Below, piece after piece: positions 42,736 to 51,737 of a DNA stretch of 64,000 bases. Source of the stretch: Bradyrhizobium cajani (GTDB taxonomy: Bacteria > Pseudomonadota > Alphaproteobacteria > Rhizobiales > Xanthobacteraceae); the NCBI RefSeq assembly GCF_009759665.1, contig NZ_WQNE01000027.1:1-64000 (forward strand), given 5' to 3'. The notes beneath the pieces were generated by a model. That model made no database searches. It was not told the origin of the DNA and saw nothing but the letters and a program-made list of their open reading frames with translations. A program made the translations under genes and the position numbers. Each line of letters starts with the position of its first letter. Position 1 is the stretch's first letter.

Positions 42736-43572
42736 TCAGCTCACCCGCGCGATCAGTTCCATGGCGCCATGCGGGGCGCGCACCTTGCCCTCGTGAATGA
42801 CATAGGCGAACACGTCTCGCGGCTCCTTCTTCGGCTTGGCCTTGTCAACCTTCGGCAGGTCGTCCGGTTCACTTCCCTCGGCCCAGTCCTGAAAGCGCTT
42901 GGCCCAGGCATCGAGCTGCTTCGGCGGATAGCAGGTCTTGATCTCGTCATTGCCCTTCTGGAGCCGGGCATAGACGAAGTCGCCGGCGACGTCGGCGATT
43001 GCCGGATATTTGCCGTGCTCGGCGAACACCACGGGCGTCTCGAACTCGCGGATCAGCGCGACGAAGTCCGGCGAGCAAAAGCTGTCATGGCGGACCTCGA
43101 CGACATGGCGCAGCGCGCGCCCCTCGAGCTTGCGGGGTAGCAGCTCGAGGAACTTGCCGAAATCGGCGCCGTCGAATTTCTTGGTCGGCGCAAACTGCCA
43201 GAGCACCGGCCCGAGATGGTCGCCGAGTTCCAGTACGCCGGAATCGTAGAACCGTTTGATGGAATCGCCGGCTTCGCCGAGCACGCGGCGGTTGGTGGCG
43301 AAGCGCGGCCCCTTCACGGAGAACACGAAACCGTCGGGCACTTCGCTTGCCCATTTGCGGAAGCTCTCCGGCTTCTGCGAGCCGTAATAGGTGCCGTTGA
43401 TCTCGATCGAGGTCAGCTTCGAGGCGGCGTAGGACAGCTCCTTCGCCTGCGTGAGCTTCTCCGGATAGAACACGCCGCGCCACGGCTCGAAGGTCCAGCC
43501 GCCGATGCCGATGAAGATGTTGCCGGACTTTTGGGACGCGGTTTTTGCTTTGGCCACGGGAGGATCTCGCAT
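42736..43572 (-). CDS. DUF72 family protein
   Basis: A 278-residue TIM-barrel-like protein: FIGIGGWTFEPWRGVFYPEK, SKLTSIEINGTYYGSQKPES and VPDGFVFSVKGPRFATNRRV. This is the DUF72 (YecE-like) family, sometimes linked to nucleic-acid or nuclease functions but without an assigned reaction. The frame opens at ATG 43572; a GTG at 43557 (giving a start AKAKTASQ) is possible and neither site is strong. It is followed by DUF488 on the same strand. Confidence 0.88.
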   Translation of the reverse strand: MRDPPVAKAKTASQKSGNIFIGIGGWTFEPWRGVFYPEKLTQAKELSYAASKLTSIEINGTYYGSQKPESFRKWASEVPDGFVFSVKGPRFATNRRVLGEAGDSIKRFYDSGVLELGDHLGPVLWQFAPTKKFDGADFGKFLELLPRKLEGRALRHVVEVRHDSFCSPDFVALIREFETPVVFAEHGKYPAIADVAGDFVYARLQKGNDEIKTCYPPKQLDAWAKRFQDWAEGSEPDDLPKVDKAKPKKEPRDVFAYVIHEGKVRAPHGAMELIARVS

Positions 43573-43673
43573 CGACGGGGAGGGACCTCATCCTAATCAA
43601 ACCAGATGTGATTGGCCAGTTGGCCGGTCCCGTCTAAGCTCGCTGGCGAGACCCGCGAAGAAGGAGAACAAGA

Positions 43674-44054
43674 ATGCGGATGCTGTTGGTGGGAGCCGCG
43701 CTTGTCATGATGACATCTGCTGCCATGATATCTTCGGCCATGGCGGATGACGACGACGCGAAAGGCGCGCAGAAGCTCGCCCAACAGGGCCGCGACGATT
43801 ACTGGCATTGTTTGGCGCGGGAGTATTCCCGCGACAGCAATCAGGGCCTGTCGGAACAGGATTTCAGCCGCTCGGTCGCGGGCGCCTGTCCGTCGGAGCG
43901 GCAATACTATCGCGTCGCGCTGCTCGATTACCTCACCACGCAATATCCGAACATCGATTCCGGCGCCCATCTCGCCACCGCGAACAGGGCGGTGGAGTCG
44001 GCCCAGAAGGACATCGTGACCGCCTTCGTAAAGCACAGGCCGCCAGCAAAGTAG
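43674..44054 (+). CDS. Small exported protein of unknown function
   Basis: A 126-residue protein with a signal peptide (MRMLLVGAALVMMTSAAMIS, cleavage near SAMA-DD) and a polar mature part with two Cys (WHCLAREYSRD, GACPSERQYYR) that may form a disulfide. GAAGAAGGAGAA precedes the ATG. The stop codon lies at the left end of a palindromic repeat, which supplies the 3-prime untranslated part. No family recognised. Confidence 0.65.
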   Translation: MRMLLVGAALVMMTSAAMISSAMADDDDAKGAQKLAQQGRDDYWHCLAREYSRDSNQGLSEQDFSRSVAGACPSERQYYRVALLDYLTTQYPNIDSGAHLATANRAVESAQKDIVTAFVKHRPPAK

Positions 44055-44131
44055 CGAATGGGGAGTGGCGAATGGCGAGTAGGGCAGAAGCCGGGTTGCC
44101 TCATTCGCTACTCACCATTCGCTATTCGCCC
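44053..44131. repeat. Palindromic intergenic repeat, GCGAATGGCGAGTAG family
   Basis: TAGCGAATGGGGAGTGGCGA then ATGGCGAGTAG at the left pair with CTACTCACCATTCGCTATTCGC at the right in an imperfect inverted repeat. The left arm overlaps the stop codon of the exported-protein gene at 44052-44054. Confidence 0.7.
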
Positions 44132-44198
44132 CCCGGCCCTTCCGGCCGCGCGCGCATCCATGGTATCAGTGGCGCATCTGGAACAGGGATGGGCTTCC

Positions 44199-44399
44199 AT
44201 GTCGTCTGAGTCGGTGGGTGGCATTTTGGGCGCGATCGTCGCGGCGGTCGTGCTGGCGGTCGCCGTCGTCTTCGGGCCGATCGGCCAGTACGGCAAGCCC
44301 CCCAAGCCGGCGAAAGCCGAGCCGTCCTCTGCGGCCGCGCCCGCCGCGCCGGCCGCGCCCGCACCGCGGGGCCCGGTCATCAAGGAAGTCCCGAACTAG
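44199..44399 (+). CDS. Small single-pass membrane protein with Pro/Ala-rich tail
   Basis: A 66-residue protein. One hydrophobic helix (VGGILGAIVAAVVLAVAVVF) is followed by a Pro/Ala/Lys-rich tail (KPPKPAKAEPSSAAAPAAPA) and KEVPN at the end. The ATG at 44199 follows AGGGATGGG. Longer in-frame readings pass through the repeat at 44053. Such tails reach through the periplasm in TonB-like proteins, but this one is too short for that and no function is proposed. Confidence 0.6.
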   Translation: MSSESVGGILGAIVAAVVLAVAVVFGPIGQYGKPPKPAKAEPSSAAAPAAPAAPAPRGPVIKEVPN

Positions 44400-44645
44400 G
44401 CAGCGGCCGGAAAAAGGGTGCTTGCGGCCCCTTGCAATACGGTTTTGCCGTTCCTATCTAGCTCCTAACGGCGACGTTGAGCGACAACTCCGGCGCTGGG
44501 ACGACCTTGGAATAGCTTGGGCTCGCGCCGGATGTACGCGCGGTCCGCCGTTCCGGGGTCGTTGGCATTTTAGGCCCTTTTGCGGCCGTTCCCGAGAAAA
44601 TCCCCGGCTTGGCAGCGCAGGACGCGGCGGATATACGCTGCCGTC

Positions 44646-45791
44646 ATGAATGAAGCGATCAGACCGGGCCCCGAGAACGCGCCGCAGGCCCCGCAGGCGG
44701 GTTTGCCGACGCCGGAATTGTCGGTGATCGTCCCGACCTTCAACGAGCGTGACAACGTCACCGTGCTGTACCGGCGGCTGGAGGCGGTGCTTGCCGGCAT
44801 CGCCTGGGAGGTCGTGTTCGTCGACGACAACTCCCCTGATGGCACCTGGGACGTCGTGCGCGCGCTGGCCCGGCGCGACAGCCGCGTGCGCTGTGTCCGC
44901 CGTATCGGCCGCCGCGGCCTGTCGGGCGCCTGCATCGAGGGCATCCTGGCGTCCAGCGCGCCTTATGCGGCCGTCATCGACGCCGACCTCCAGCATGACG
45001 AGACGCAACTTCCGAAGATGCTGTCGCTGCTCGCGAGCGGGCAGGCCGAGCTCGTGGTCGGCAGCCGCTACATCGAAGGCTACAAGAGCGAAGGCTTCAA
45101 CAAGCAGCGCGCCGGCGCCAGCGCGCTGGCGACCGAGGTCGCAAGGAAGATGCTGCGGGTCGAGATCGCCGATCCCATGAGCGGCTTCTTCATGATCCGC
45201 CGCGACCGTTTCGAGCAGCTTGCGCCGAAATTATCGGTGCACGGCTTCAAGATCCTGCTCGACGTCGTCGCGACCGCGCACGGCAGCTTACCGGCGGTCG
45301 AGATTCCCTACACCTTCGGCGCCCGCCAGCACGGCGAGAGCAAGCTCGATTCCATGGTGGCGCTCGACTTCCTTGGCCTCGTGCTGGCCAAGCTGACCAA
45401 CGACATCGTCTCGCTGCGCTTCCTCCTGTTCGCGATGGTCGGCGGCATCGGTCTCGTGGTGCACCTGACCACGCTGTTCATCGCGCTTCAGCTGTTCAAG
45501 GCGCCGTTCGCGGAAGCGCAGGCCGCCGGCGCCATCGTCGCCATGACCAGCAATTTCATCCTCAACAACTTCCTCACCTATCGCGATCAGCGGCTGAAGG
45601 GCTTTGCGCTGCTGCGCGGCCTGATCGCCTTCTACATCGTGTGCAGCGTCGGCCTGTTCGCCAATGTCGGCGTCGCCTTCTCGGTCTACGACCAGGAGCC
45701 GATCTGGTGGCTGGCGGGCCTTGCCGGCGCACTGATGGGCGTGGTGTGGAACTACGCGATGTCCGGACTGTTCGTCTGGCGCAAGAAATAG
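44646..45791 (+). CDS. Dolichol-phosphate-mannose synthase-like glycosyltransferase with GtrA domain
   Basis: A 381-residue protein. The first about 245 residues are a GT2 domain: LSVIVPTFNERDNVTVLYRR, WEVVFVDDNSPDGTWDVVRA, DADLQHDETQLPKMLSLL and VGSRYIEGYKSEGFNKQR. The rest is a GtrA-like domain of four helices. Enzymes of this type transfer a sugar from a nucleotide donor to polyprenyl phosphate and help flip it. The next gene encodes the integral-membrane transferase that would use that lipid-linked sugar, so the pair probably modifies a surface glycan or lipid A. Sugar unknown. Confidence 0.9.
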   Translation: MNEAIRPGPENAPQAPQAGLPTPELSVIVPTFNERDNVTVLYRRLEAVLAGIAWEVVFVDDNSPDGTWDVVRALARRDSRVRCVRRIGRRGLSGACIEGILASSAPYAAVIDADLQHDETQLPKMLSLLASGQAELVVGSRYIEGYKSEGFNKQRAGASALATEVARKMLRVEIADPMSGFFMIRRDRFEQLAPKLSVHGFKILLDVVATAHGSLPAVEIPYTFGARQHGESKLDSMVALDFLGLVLAKLTNDIVSLRFLLFAMVGGIGLVVHLTTLFIALQLFKAPFAEAQAAGAIVAMTSNFILNNFLTYRDQRLKGFALLRGLIAFYIVCSVGLFANVGVAFSVYDQEPIWWLAGLAGALMGVVWNYAMSGLFVWRKK

Positions 45792-45797
45792 TGCACG

Positions 45798-47300
45798 ATG
45801 GGCGGAGCTGACGCGCGGATCGTCCGCAATACCGCGCTGGCGATTCTCGCGCTGGTCGGCTTGCGCCTGGTTGCGGCCGCATTCACGCCGATCACCTTCG
45901 ACGAAGCCTATTACTGGATGTGGTCGAAGAATCTCGCGGGTGGTTACTACGACCACCCGCCGATGGTGGCCTACGTCATCCGCGCCGGCACCATGATCGC
46001 CGGCGACACCGAGCTCGGCGTCCGCCTGGTCTCGATCCTGCTGGCGCTGCCGATGAGCTATGCGGTCTACCGCTCGGCTGCGATCCTGTTCGGCGGCACG
46101 CGTGTGGCGGCCACCAGCGCCATCCTGCTCAACGTGACGATGATGGCCTCGGTCGGGACGCTGATCGTCACGCCCGATGCGCCGCTGCTGGTCGCCTCCA
46201 GCTTCGTGCTGTTCTTCCTCGCAAAAGTGCTGGAGACCGGCCGCGGTATCTGGTGGCTCGCCGTCGGCGCGGCCGTCGGTGCGGCGCTGCTGTCGAAATA
46301 CACCGCGATGTTCTTTGGCGCCGCGATCCTGATCTGGCTCGTGGCCGTGCCAAAACTCCGGCACTGGTTTCTCTCGCCCTGGCCCTATCTCGGCGGCCTC
46401 GTTGCGCTGGCGCTGTTTTCACCGGTGATCCTCTGGAATTCGGATCATCAATGGGTGTCGTTCGCAAAACAGCTCGGACGCGCCAGGATCGAAGACTTCC
46501 GTCCCGTCTTCATCGCCGAGCTGATCCCGACCCAGATCGTGTTCGCAACCCCGCTCGTCTTCATCCTCGGCGCGATGGGCCTGCATGCGCTGACCTGGCA
46601 CCGGGCCGGCGCGCTGGCCTCGCGTGTGCTGATCGAGACGATGTTCTGGACCATCGTCGTCTATTTCGTCTGGCATTCGCTGCATGCGCGTGTCGAGGCC
46701 AACTGGTTCGCGCCGGTCTATCCGCCCTTCGTCGTCGCGGCGGCGGCCGCGGCAAACCTCGTGCCGTGGAAGCCGCGCCAGCGGCGCCTGGCGGATTTCT
46801 GCCTGCGCTGGGCCGCTCCGGTCGGGATCGTGATGTTTGCCGCGCTGATCGTGCAGGCCAATACCGGCTGGCTGTCCGGATATCGCCGCGATGCCACCGT
46901 GCGCAGCGTCGGCGTCGGCTGGCGCGAGCTCGCCGCGGAGATCGAAGCGGTGCGTGCCCGGACTGGCGCGAGCTGCGTCCTCGCGCCGGATTACGGCACC
47001 ACCGGCTGGCTCGCCTTCTATCTGCCGCGCGGCACCTGCGTGGCGCAGCAGAACCAGCGCATCCGCTGGGTCAATATGGGCGAGCCCGATCCGAAGCTGC
47101 TTTCCGGCAAGCTGCTCTATCTCGACGAACTGCGCCCGGGCGGCCATCCCTTCCTCGACGATCTCTTTGCGCAGGTGACGCAAGTTGCGCAATTGCAGCG
47201 CAAGCGCGGCCCGCTCGTGGTCGAGACCTACAGCATCAATCTCCTGGAAGGCGCCAGGGGCGACGTGCTGGACCGCTCGCCGCCGCCGGAAGCAAGGTAG
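45798..47300 (+). CDS. ArnT/PMT-like integral membrane glycosyltransferase
   Basis: A 500-residue protein with many hydrophobic helices and an early catalytic-type loop: PITFDEAYYWMWSKNLAGGY followed by YDHPPMVAYVIRAG, a family hallmark with acidic residues. A periplasmic C-terminal part contains SCVLAPDYGTTGWLAFYLPR. The GT39/GT83 class uses polyprenyl-linked sugars to modify lipids or proteins. It follows the polyprenyl-sugar synthase by 6 bases. The ribosome site is weak, so coupling is likely. Confidence 0.9.
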   Translation: MGGADARIVRNTALAILALVGLRLVAAAFTPITFDEAYYWMWSKNLAGGYYDHPPMVAYVIRAGTMIAGDTELGVRLVSILLALPMSYAVYRSAAILFGGTRVAATSAILLNVTMMASVGTLIVTPDAPLLVASSFVLFFLAKVLETGRGIWWLAVGAAVGAALLSKYTAMFFGAAILIWLVAVPKLRHWFLSPWPYLGGLVALALFSPVILWNSDHQWVSFAKQLGRARIEDFRPVFIAELIPTQIVFATPLVFILGAMGLHALTWHRAGALASRVLIETMFWTIVVYFVWHSLHARVEANWFAPVYPPFVVAAAAAANLVPWKPRQRRLADFCLRWAAPVGIVMFAALIVQANTGWLSGYRRDATVRSVGVGWRELAAEIEAVRARTGASCVLAPDYGTTGWLAFYLPRGTCVAQQNQRIRWVNMGEPDPKLLSGKLLYLDELRPGGHPFLDDLFAQVTQVAQLQRKRGPLVVETYSINLLEGARGDVLDRSPPPEAR

Positions 47301-47305
47301 TTGTT

Positions 47306-47473
47306 TGTCGTCCCCGCGGCCGCCACACCGTAGTCCCTGCGAACGCAGGGACCCATACCGCGTGATCTCTCCATGAGCGCAGGTGTCCATACCGCGGCAA
47401 TACCTGCTCACTAACAGTCTCCGCCAAACTTCTCCCTGCGGTTATGGATCCCCGCGTTCGCGGGGATGACAGC
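47306..47473. repeat. Long palindromic intergenic repeat, GTCGTCCC family
   Basis: TTGTCGTCCCCGCGG and TAGTCCCTGCGAACGCAGGG on the left match, in inverted sense, GGATCCCCGCGTTCGCGGGG followed by ATGACAGC on the right. It is less perfect than others and looks like a partly decayed or composite unit. It separates the convergent glycosyltransferase and cyclase genes. Confidence 0.6.
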
Positions 47474-47479
47474 GGAGGT

Positions 47480-49366
47480 TCAGTCGATCATCTCGGCCCT
47501 GGCCGCAGCCTGGTCCGGCCGGTTCTGATCGCGCCAGAACCAGACGGTGACGACGCCGGAGCGGCCGCGGACCTGTGTCAGCAGGGGGCCTGTCAGGATG
47601 CCGTCGGGAGCGCCGTGGAAATCGGCCGCATCCAGCAGGGTATCGGTCAGCGCGAGCCGCGCCTCGTTCTGGGCGGCGACCTCCATCAGCCGGCTCGCGA
47701 CGTTGACGGTGTCGCCCGTCGCCGTGATGTGCTGGTGGCTTTCGCCGAGACGGGAGGCGATGATCGGGCCGAAATGCGCGCCGATCTTGAAGCCGATCTG
47801 GCTTCCGAGCGCGGACGGCAGCGACGCGATCCAGCCTTCGACGTTGCGATGCAGGTCGATCGCGCATTTGAGCGCGCGCGCCGCGTCGTCTGGCATTGCG
47901 CCGGGCAGTCCGAACAGGATCATGGCGCCGTCGCCGAGAAAGCCGGTGATCATGCCGCCGCAATCGACGGCTGCCTTGTCGATCCGGGCGTGAAACGCCT
48001 TCAGCATGTCCTGGAGCACGTCGGGATCGATCCGCTCGCTGAGCGCGGTAAAGCCGGAGAGATCGATGAAGACGACGGCCGCGTCCTGCCGGACGGGCTT
48101 CGACAGGAAATTGGGATCGCGCGCGAGCCACTCCTGCATCGCCGGCGCCTGGAATTGCGCGAGCGAGCGGCTCTTCGCGGCGAGATATTGCGTGCGGCGG
48201 CCTCCTGCCCACAACTGCACGCCGGCAAAGACCGCCACCGGCGGCACCGTGGCCGCGAGCGTGGTCGCGGCGTTCAGCCAGACGCCATGCGTAAACGCGA
48301 AGACGTTCAGCCCGGCCCAGGCCATCATCACCGCGGCTGCCGCGACGAGGCCAAGCGCGCTGCGCCGCCAGGCGAGCAGGCCGACCAGCAGCATCGGCAG
48401 CAGGATCGCGGTGAGCGCTTCGACGATGTGAACCTTGCGGTTGCGCATGATGCCGTCGCCGGCGACGAGATGGGTGATCGCGGTGGAGATCACCTCGACG
48501 CCGGGCATGAGCGAATCGAACGGCGTCGGAAAGAAATCGCCGCCGCCGGCGACCGAGGCGCCGATCACGACGATCCTGTTTTCGATCGCCGCGCGATTGA
48601 GCGTGCCGTCGAAGATGCTCTGCGCGCTGACGGTGCGGATGGTGCGGCGCGGGCCGTAATAGGTGATCGGCAGCGCGAAGTCGGTGTCGGTCGGCACCGC
48701 GCGGTCGCCGAGCATCAACTGGTCCGGTGCGATCGTCAGCGGCTTGTCGAGCGCGCGGCTCGCGACCCGCAGCGGAAATGACAGCTCGACCTTGTCGCGG
48801 GTCCGGAACAGCATCGGCATCGAGAGCGGCGAGCCCGATTGTCCCGTGGCGACGTTGACGACGCCGACCTCGGCGTGATCGGCGAAGGCGGGCAGCGGCA
48901 GCAGGAAGCGCTCGGCCTGCGGCAGCACGGCGAGGGGACCGTGGCTGCCGGGTCCCACGGTCTCGCTGGCGGACGGGAAGATCGCCGCGGCAGCGAGGAT
49001 CATCGGTCCGGTGGCGAGCGTGTTGGCCAGCGTGGCATCCCCGATCGCAGCACTGCGGTCGACCAGCAAGAGGTCGATCGCGACCACCTTCGGCTTGAAC
49101 TGCACGATGGTGTCGACGACACGGGCGAGATCGGCGCGCGGCAGCGGGTAGCTGCCGCCGCGTTTGACGACGGTATCGTCGATCGCGACGATGGTGACGA
49201 GATCGGGTGGGGCCTGCACGCCGCGAACCTGGGTCCGCCAATCCGTCAGCGTCGCCTCGAGCCGGTCGAGAAAGCGCAGGTGGCCGTTGGCGTGAGCGGC
49301 ATAGATGCCCGCGCCCCACAGCGCGGTGAGGACGAGTGCCACCAGGATCTGAACGCGTCTATTCAT
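47480..49366 (-). CDS. CHASE2-domain adenylate/guanylate cyclase
   Basis: A 628-residue cyclase. One helix at the N terminus is followed by a periplasmic CHASE2 domain (about 40-330, LVTIVAIDDTVVKRGGSYPL, KVVAIDLLLVDRSA, VVIGASVAGGGDFFPTPFDS), three helices (about 335-420) and a class III cyclase domain with VVFIDLSGFTALSERIDPD and GFLGDGAMILFGLPG holding the metal Asp residues. CHASE2 senses an unknown periplasmic signal. The ATG at 49366 puts the first helix at the start. It lies 77 bases after a FecR-domain gene on the same strand, a frequent pairing. Confidence 0.92.
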   Translation of the reverse strand: MNRRVQILVALVLTALWGAGIYAAHANGHLRFLDRLEATLTDWRTQVRGVQAPPDLVTIVAIDDTVVKRGGSYPLPRADLARVVDTIVQFKPKVVAIDLLLVDRSAAIGDATLANTLATGPMILAAAAIFPSASETVGPGSHGPLAVLPQAERFLLPLPAFADHAEVGVVNVATGQSGSPLSMPMLFRTRDKVELSFPLRVASRALDKPLTIAPDQLMLGDRAVPTDTDFALPITYYGPRRTIRTVSAQSIFDGTLNRAAIENRIVVIGASVAGGGDFFPTPFDSLMPGVEVISTAITHLVAGDGIMRNRKVHIVEALTAILLPMLLVGLLAWRRSALGLVAAAAVMMAWAGLNVFAFTHGVWLNAATTLAATVPPVAVFAGVQLWAGGRRTQYLAAKSRSLAQFQAPAMQEWLARDPNFLSKPVRQDAAVVFIDLSGFTALSERIDPDVLQDMLKAFHARIDKAAVDCGGMITGFLGDGAMILFGLPGAMPDDAARALKCAIDLHRNVEGWIASLPSALGSQIGFKIGAHFGPIIASRLGESHQHITATGDTVNVASRLMEVAAQNEARLALTDTLLDAADFHGAPDGILTGPLLTQVRGRSGVVTVWFWRDQNRPDQAAARAEMID

Positions 49367-49443
49367 TACGCCGTACTGCAATCTTCCCTGTTGTTCGGGC
49401 TTTGCCAACCAGAGCTCGTTGTCCGCACCTTGCTGACGGGGCC

Positions 49444-49965
49444 CTACTGACCGAGCCTCGCCATCAGCGCGTCGACGCGCGGCTGGCCCCATGTCTTGAC
49501 GGTCAGTGGCCCGGTCGCCTCGACATCGACGCCTTCGCCGGGGCCCAGCACGACGCCGCGACCGCGCGCCCTGCGGGTCACGCCGACCCGGCCGTCAGCG
49601 ACGAAAACCGAGGTCTTGGCCTCAGCAACGTCGACGGCCCATCTGGTGCCGCGCACCGCGGCAATCGCCTGCGGCGTCAGCACCTTGAACGGATTGCCGC
49701 CGCGCTTCCTGGGCACGTCGACCAGCAGGGCTTTGTTGCTCAATTCCACGGAGTCTATATGTCCGTCGCGGTTGGCGTCCTTAAGTTCAAATCGGGCGCC
49801 GTTTTCCGCAACGATGGTGATGCCGTTGTCGCAGCGCCAGGTCTGGGTGCCGGCGGCGGATGGCGAGGCGGTACAACCCGCATTGGCAGGCTGCGCGGCC
49901 GCGTATCCCATCAACAACAACGACCACGCCAGAGCGAAACATCCGGCGCGCGCGATCCCTCTCAT
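49444..49965 (-). CDS. FecR-domain exported protein
   Basis: A 173-residue periplasmic protein. Signal peptide MRGIARAGCFALAWSLLLMG, then YAAAQPANAGC; the mature part is a FecR/LysM-type beta domain (GITIVAENGARFELKDANRD, VLTPQAIAAVRGTRWAVDVA, ADGRVGVTRRARGRGVVLGP). The ATG at 49965 follows GGAGG and beats a GTG 27 bases upstream. FecR proteins of this class are often encoded just before CHASE2 cyclases, as here, which suggests that the protein is a ligand or regulator of the sensor domain. Confidence 0.88.
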   Translation of the reverse strand: MRGIARAGCFALAWSLLLMGYAAAQPANAGCTASPSAAGTQTWRCDNGITIVAENGARFELKDANRDGHIDSVELSNKALLVDVPRKRGGNPFKVLTPQAIAAVRGTRWAVDVAEAKTSVFVADGRVGVTRRARGRGVVLGPGEGVDVEATGPLTVKTWGQPRVDALMARLGQ

Positions 49966-50563
49966 GCCAGCCTCCGTTTGCGTGCTCGGCACAGTTCAAG
50001 GCGATGTTGATACGGTACCGTATCACACGCAGAGGCTGCTGAAAAGTGCCGCTCTCGCAGCTATTTCGTCGCTGCGGCCTTTTCCAGACCGGCGCAATCA
50101 ACTTTCGGTCAGCACACCTGGCCCGCGCGAGCGCTTGGCGCGGTGTCTGATGTGCAGTTGTCGTTGCTCGGATCAGCCAGCGCTGGTGCATCGCGCGGGG
50201 CCAAAGCGGCACGGTCCACCAGCCTCGCACAACGCTTCGCGGCTATGGTCAGGTGGCTTTGATGACCACGAAAAGGACTAGGTTGGGTGCGTTTAGAGAG
50301 GCGGCCGGAGACGTCCGTTGAACGCACCGATCTGGCCGAGAATTATAGTTAACAACGTCGTCTAAGTCCGTAGTTCTGCGGGCTTTTTTCTCAAAATGGG
50401 ACGGCCTTAACGTGTTGCCCCATATCCGCCCGAACTTAATCCGCATTTAACTAAAAGTCGCCTTAATGACGCTCCGACCTCCTGCGAGATGCTGGTTTCG
50501 GACCGTGACCAGCAGCGGCACTTCGAAGGGGGACTGAGTGACACCGTCCTGGACGCAAGGCGA
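49966..50563. other. About 600-base gap with no gene recognised
   Basis: This region lies between the divergent FecR and DUF2778 genes. Open frames in it have no recognisable content. It contains ATCCGCATTTAACTAAAAGT near 50440, AT-richer than its surroundings and a plausible promoter area for the DUF2778 gene. The hairpin-like CCGTAGTTCTGCGGGC before TTTTTT at about 50369 is weak. A small RNA could be present but cannot be shown. Confidence 0.3.
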
Positions 50564-51730
50564 ATGAGTAAGAGTATCGCTGCGCAGAGTAACGCGGCAC
50601 GGAAGTCCAAGAAATTCTCGAAGAATTCATCTCGGAAATCTTCCCGGAAAATGACCACCACCAATTGGCTTGGCGCCGCGGCGATCGGCTGCGCCGTGCT
50701 CGGCGCCGGCTGGGCCATCTACAGCAACATCCTCGGCGCCAGCGTCTATCCGACCGTCGGCAGCATCGGTTACGACGAACCCGTGATCAAGCGCGCGCCC
50801 AAGGTCGTGCTGCGCGAGGCGGGCGAGGCCATCAATGAAGCCTTCGCGCTGTTGCCCGACCGTTTGCAGGTGGCCGCCCCGATCTCGCGCGAGATGTTCA
50901 ACGAGCGCTTTGCTGCGGCCGCGACCCAGGGCGTGGAATCGAATGCGGCGAGCGCCGCGCCTGCAACCAAGGTTGCCGAGGCCAAGGAAACGAAGGACGC
51001 GCCGAAGCCGGGCGTGATCGCGAAGGTCGCGGAAGCGCTGAAGCCGGCCTCGACCAGGAACGCGGACACTGCGAAGGCCAGGCGCGCTGACGCGTCGGTG
51101 CAGCTGGCCTCGGCCGATCCGGCCGAGATCGTGCCGGCGCCCGAGGCAAAACCAAAATCCTTCGCCGATCGCGCCAAGGCCGCGGTGATGTCGATCACCG
51201 GTCCGCGCCAGTCGATGGTCGAGAAGCTCTGGGGCAAGCGTGAGCCGTCCGGCGGGCTGCTCGCCTACGCCTCGGCCGATGCCAGCGTGACTGCTTCCAT
51301 CGCGCCGAAGGAGCAGAACCCGATGTTCGGCGGTGCGCCGCCCTATGAGCGTGACACCGCGGTCTACGACATCACCGCCAAAACGGTGTATCTGCCCGAC
51401 GGCACCAAGCTCGAGGCGCATTCCGGCCTCGGCTCCAATCTCGACGATCCGCGCTCCCAGCGCACCCGCATGCGCGGCGTGACGCCGCCGCACATCTACA
51501 CGCTGAAGCCGCGCGAAGCGCTGTTCCACGGCGTGCCGGCACTGCGCCTGACCCCGATCGGCGGCGAAAGCGCGATCTACGGCCGCGACGGCCTGCTCGC
51601 CCACACCTTCATGCTCGGGCCGAACGGCGATTCCAACGGCTGCGTGTCGTTCAGGGACTATTACGCGTTCCTCGACGCCTACCGCAACAAGGGCATCCGC
51701 AAGCTCGCGGTGCTGGCGCGGGTGGAGTGA
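50564..51730 (+). CDS. DUF2778 (Tlde1-like, L,D-transpeptidase fold) protein
   Basis: A 388-residue protein with a basic start, one membrane helix (about 34-52, WLGAAAIGCAVLGAGWAIYS) and a long low-complexity linker rich in Ala and Lys. The last about 110 residues are the DUF2778 domain, LEAHSGLGSNLDDPRSQRTR to SNGCVSFRDYYAFLDAYRNK, with likely catalytic H347 and C360. The fold is that of L,D-transpeptidases; the best studied members (Tlde1) cut or edit peptidoglycan as secreted effectors. Here the membrane anchor points to a resident cell-wall enzyme. The ATG at 50564 follows GCAAGG. Confidence 0.85.
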   Translation: MSKSIAAQSNAARKSKKFSKNSSRKSSRKMTTTNWLGAAAIGCAVLGAGWAIYSNILGASVYPTVGSIGYDEPVIKRAPKVVLREAGEAINEAFALLPDRLQVAAPISREMFNERFAAAATQGVESNAASAAPATKVAEAKETKDAPKPGVIAKVAEALKPASTRNADTAKARRADASVQLASADPAEIVPAPEAKPKSFADRAKAAVMSITGPRQSMVEKLWGKREPSGGLLAYASADASVTASIAPKEQNPMFGGAPPYERDTAVYDITAKTVYLPDGTKLEAHSGLGSNLDDPRSQRTRMRGVTPPHIYTLKPREALFHGVPALRLTPIGGESAIYGRDGLLAHTFMLGPNGDSNGCVSFRDYYAFLDAYRNKGIRKLAVLARVE

Positions 51731-51737
51731 GGCGCGC

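Noticed and set aside
47306..47473. IS-element remnant between convergent genes
   Set aside because: Inverted arms resemble the other palindromic repeats and there is no transposase fragment.
47442..49319. Minus-strand open frame of 625 codons overlapping the CHASE2 cyclase in another frame
   Set aside because: Arg-rich composition and no motifs; the overlapping frame encodes a full cyclase with metal-binding Asp residues.
50564..51730. Type VI effector
   Set aside because: No secretion, immunity, PAAR or vgrG gene nearby, and an N-terminal membrane helix is present.
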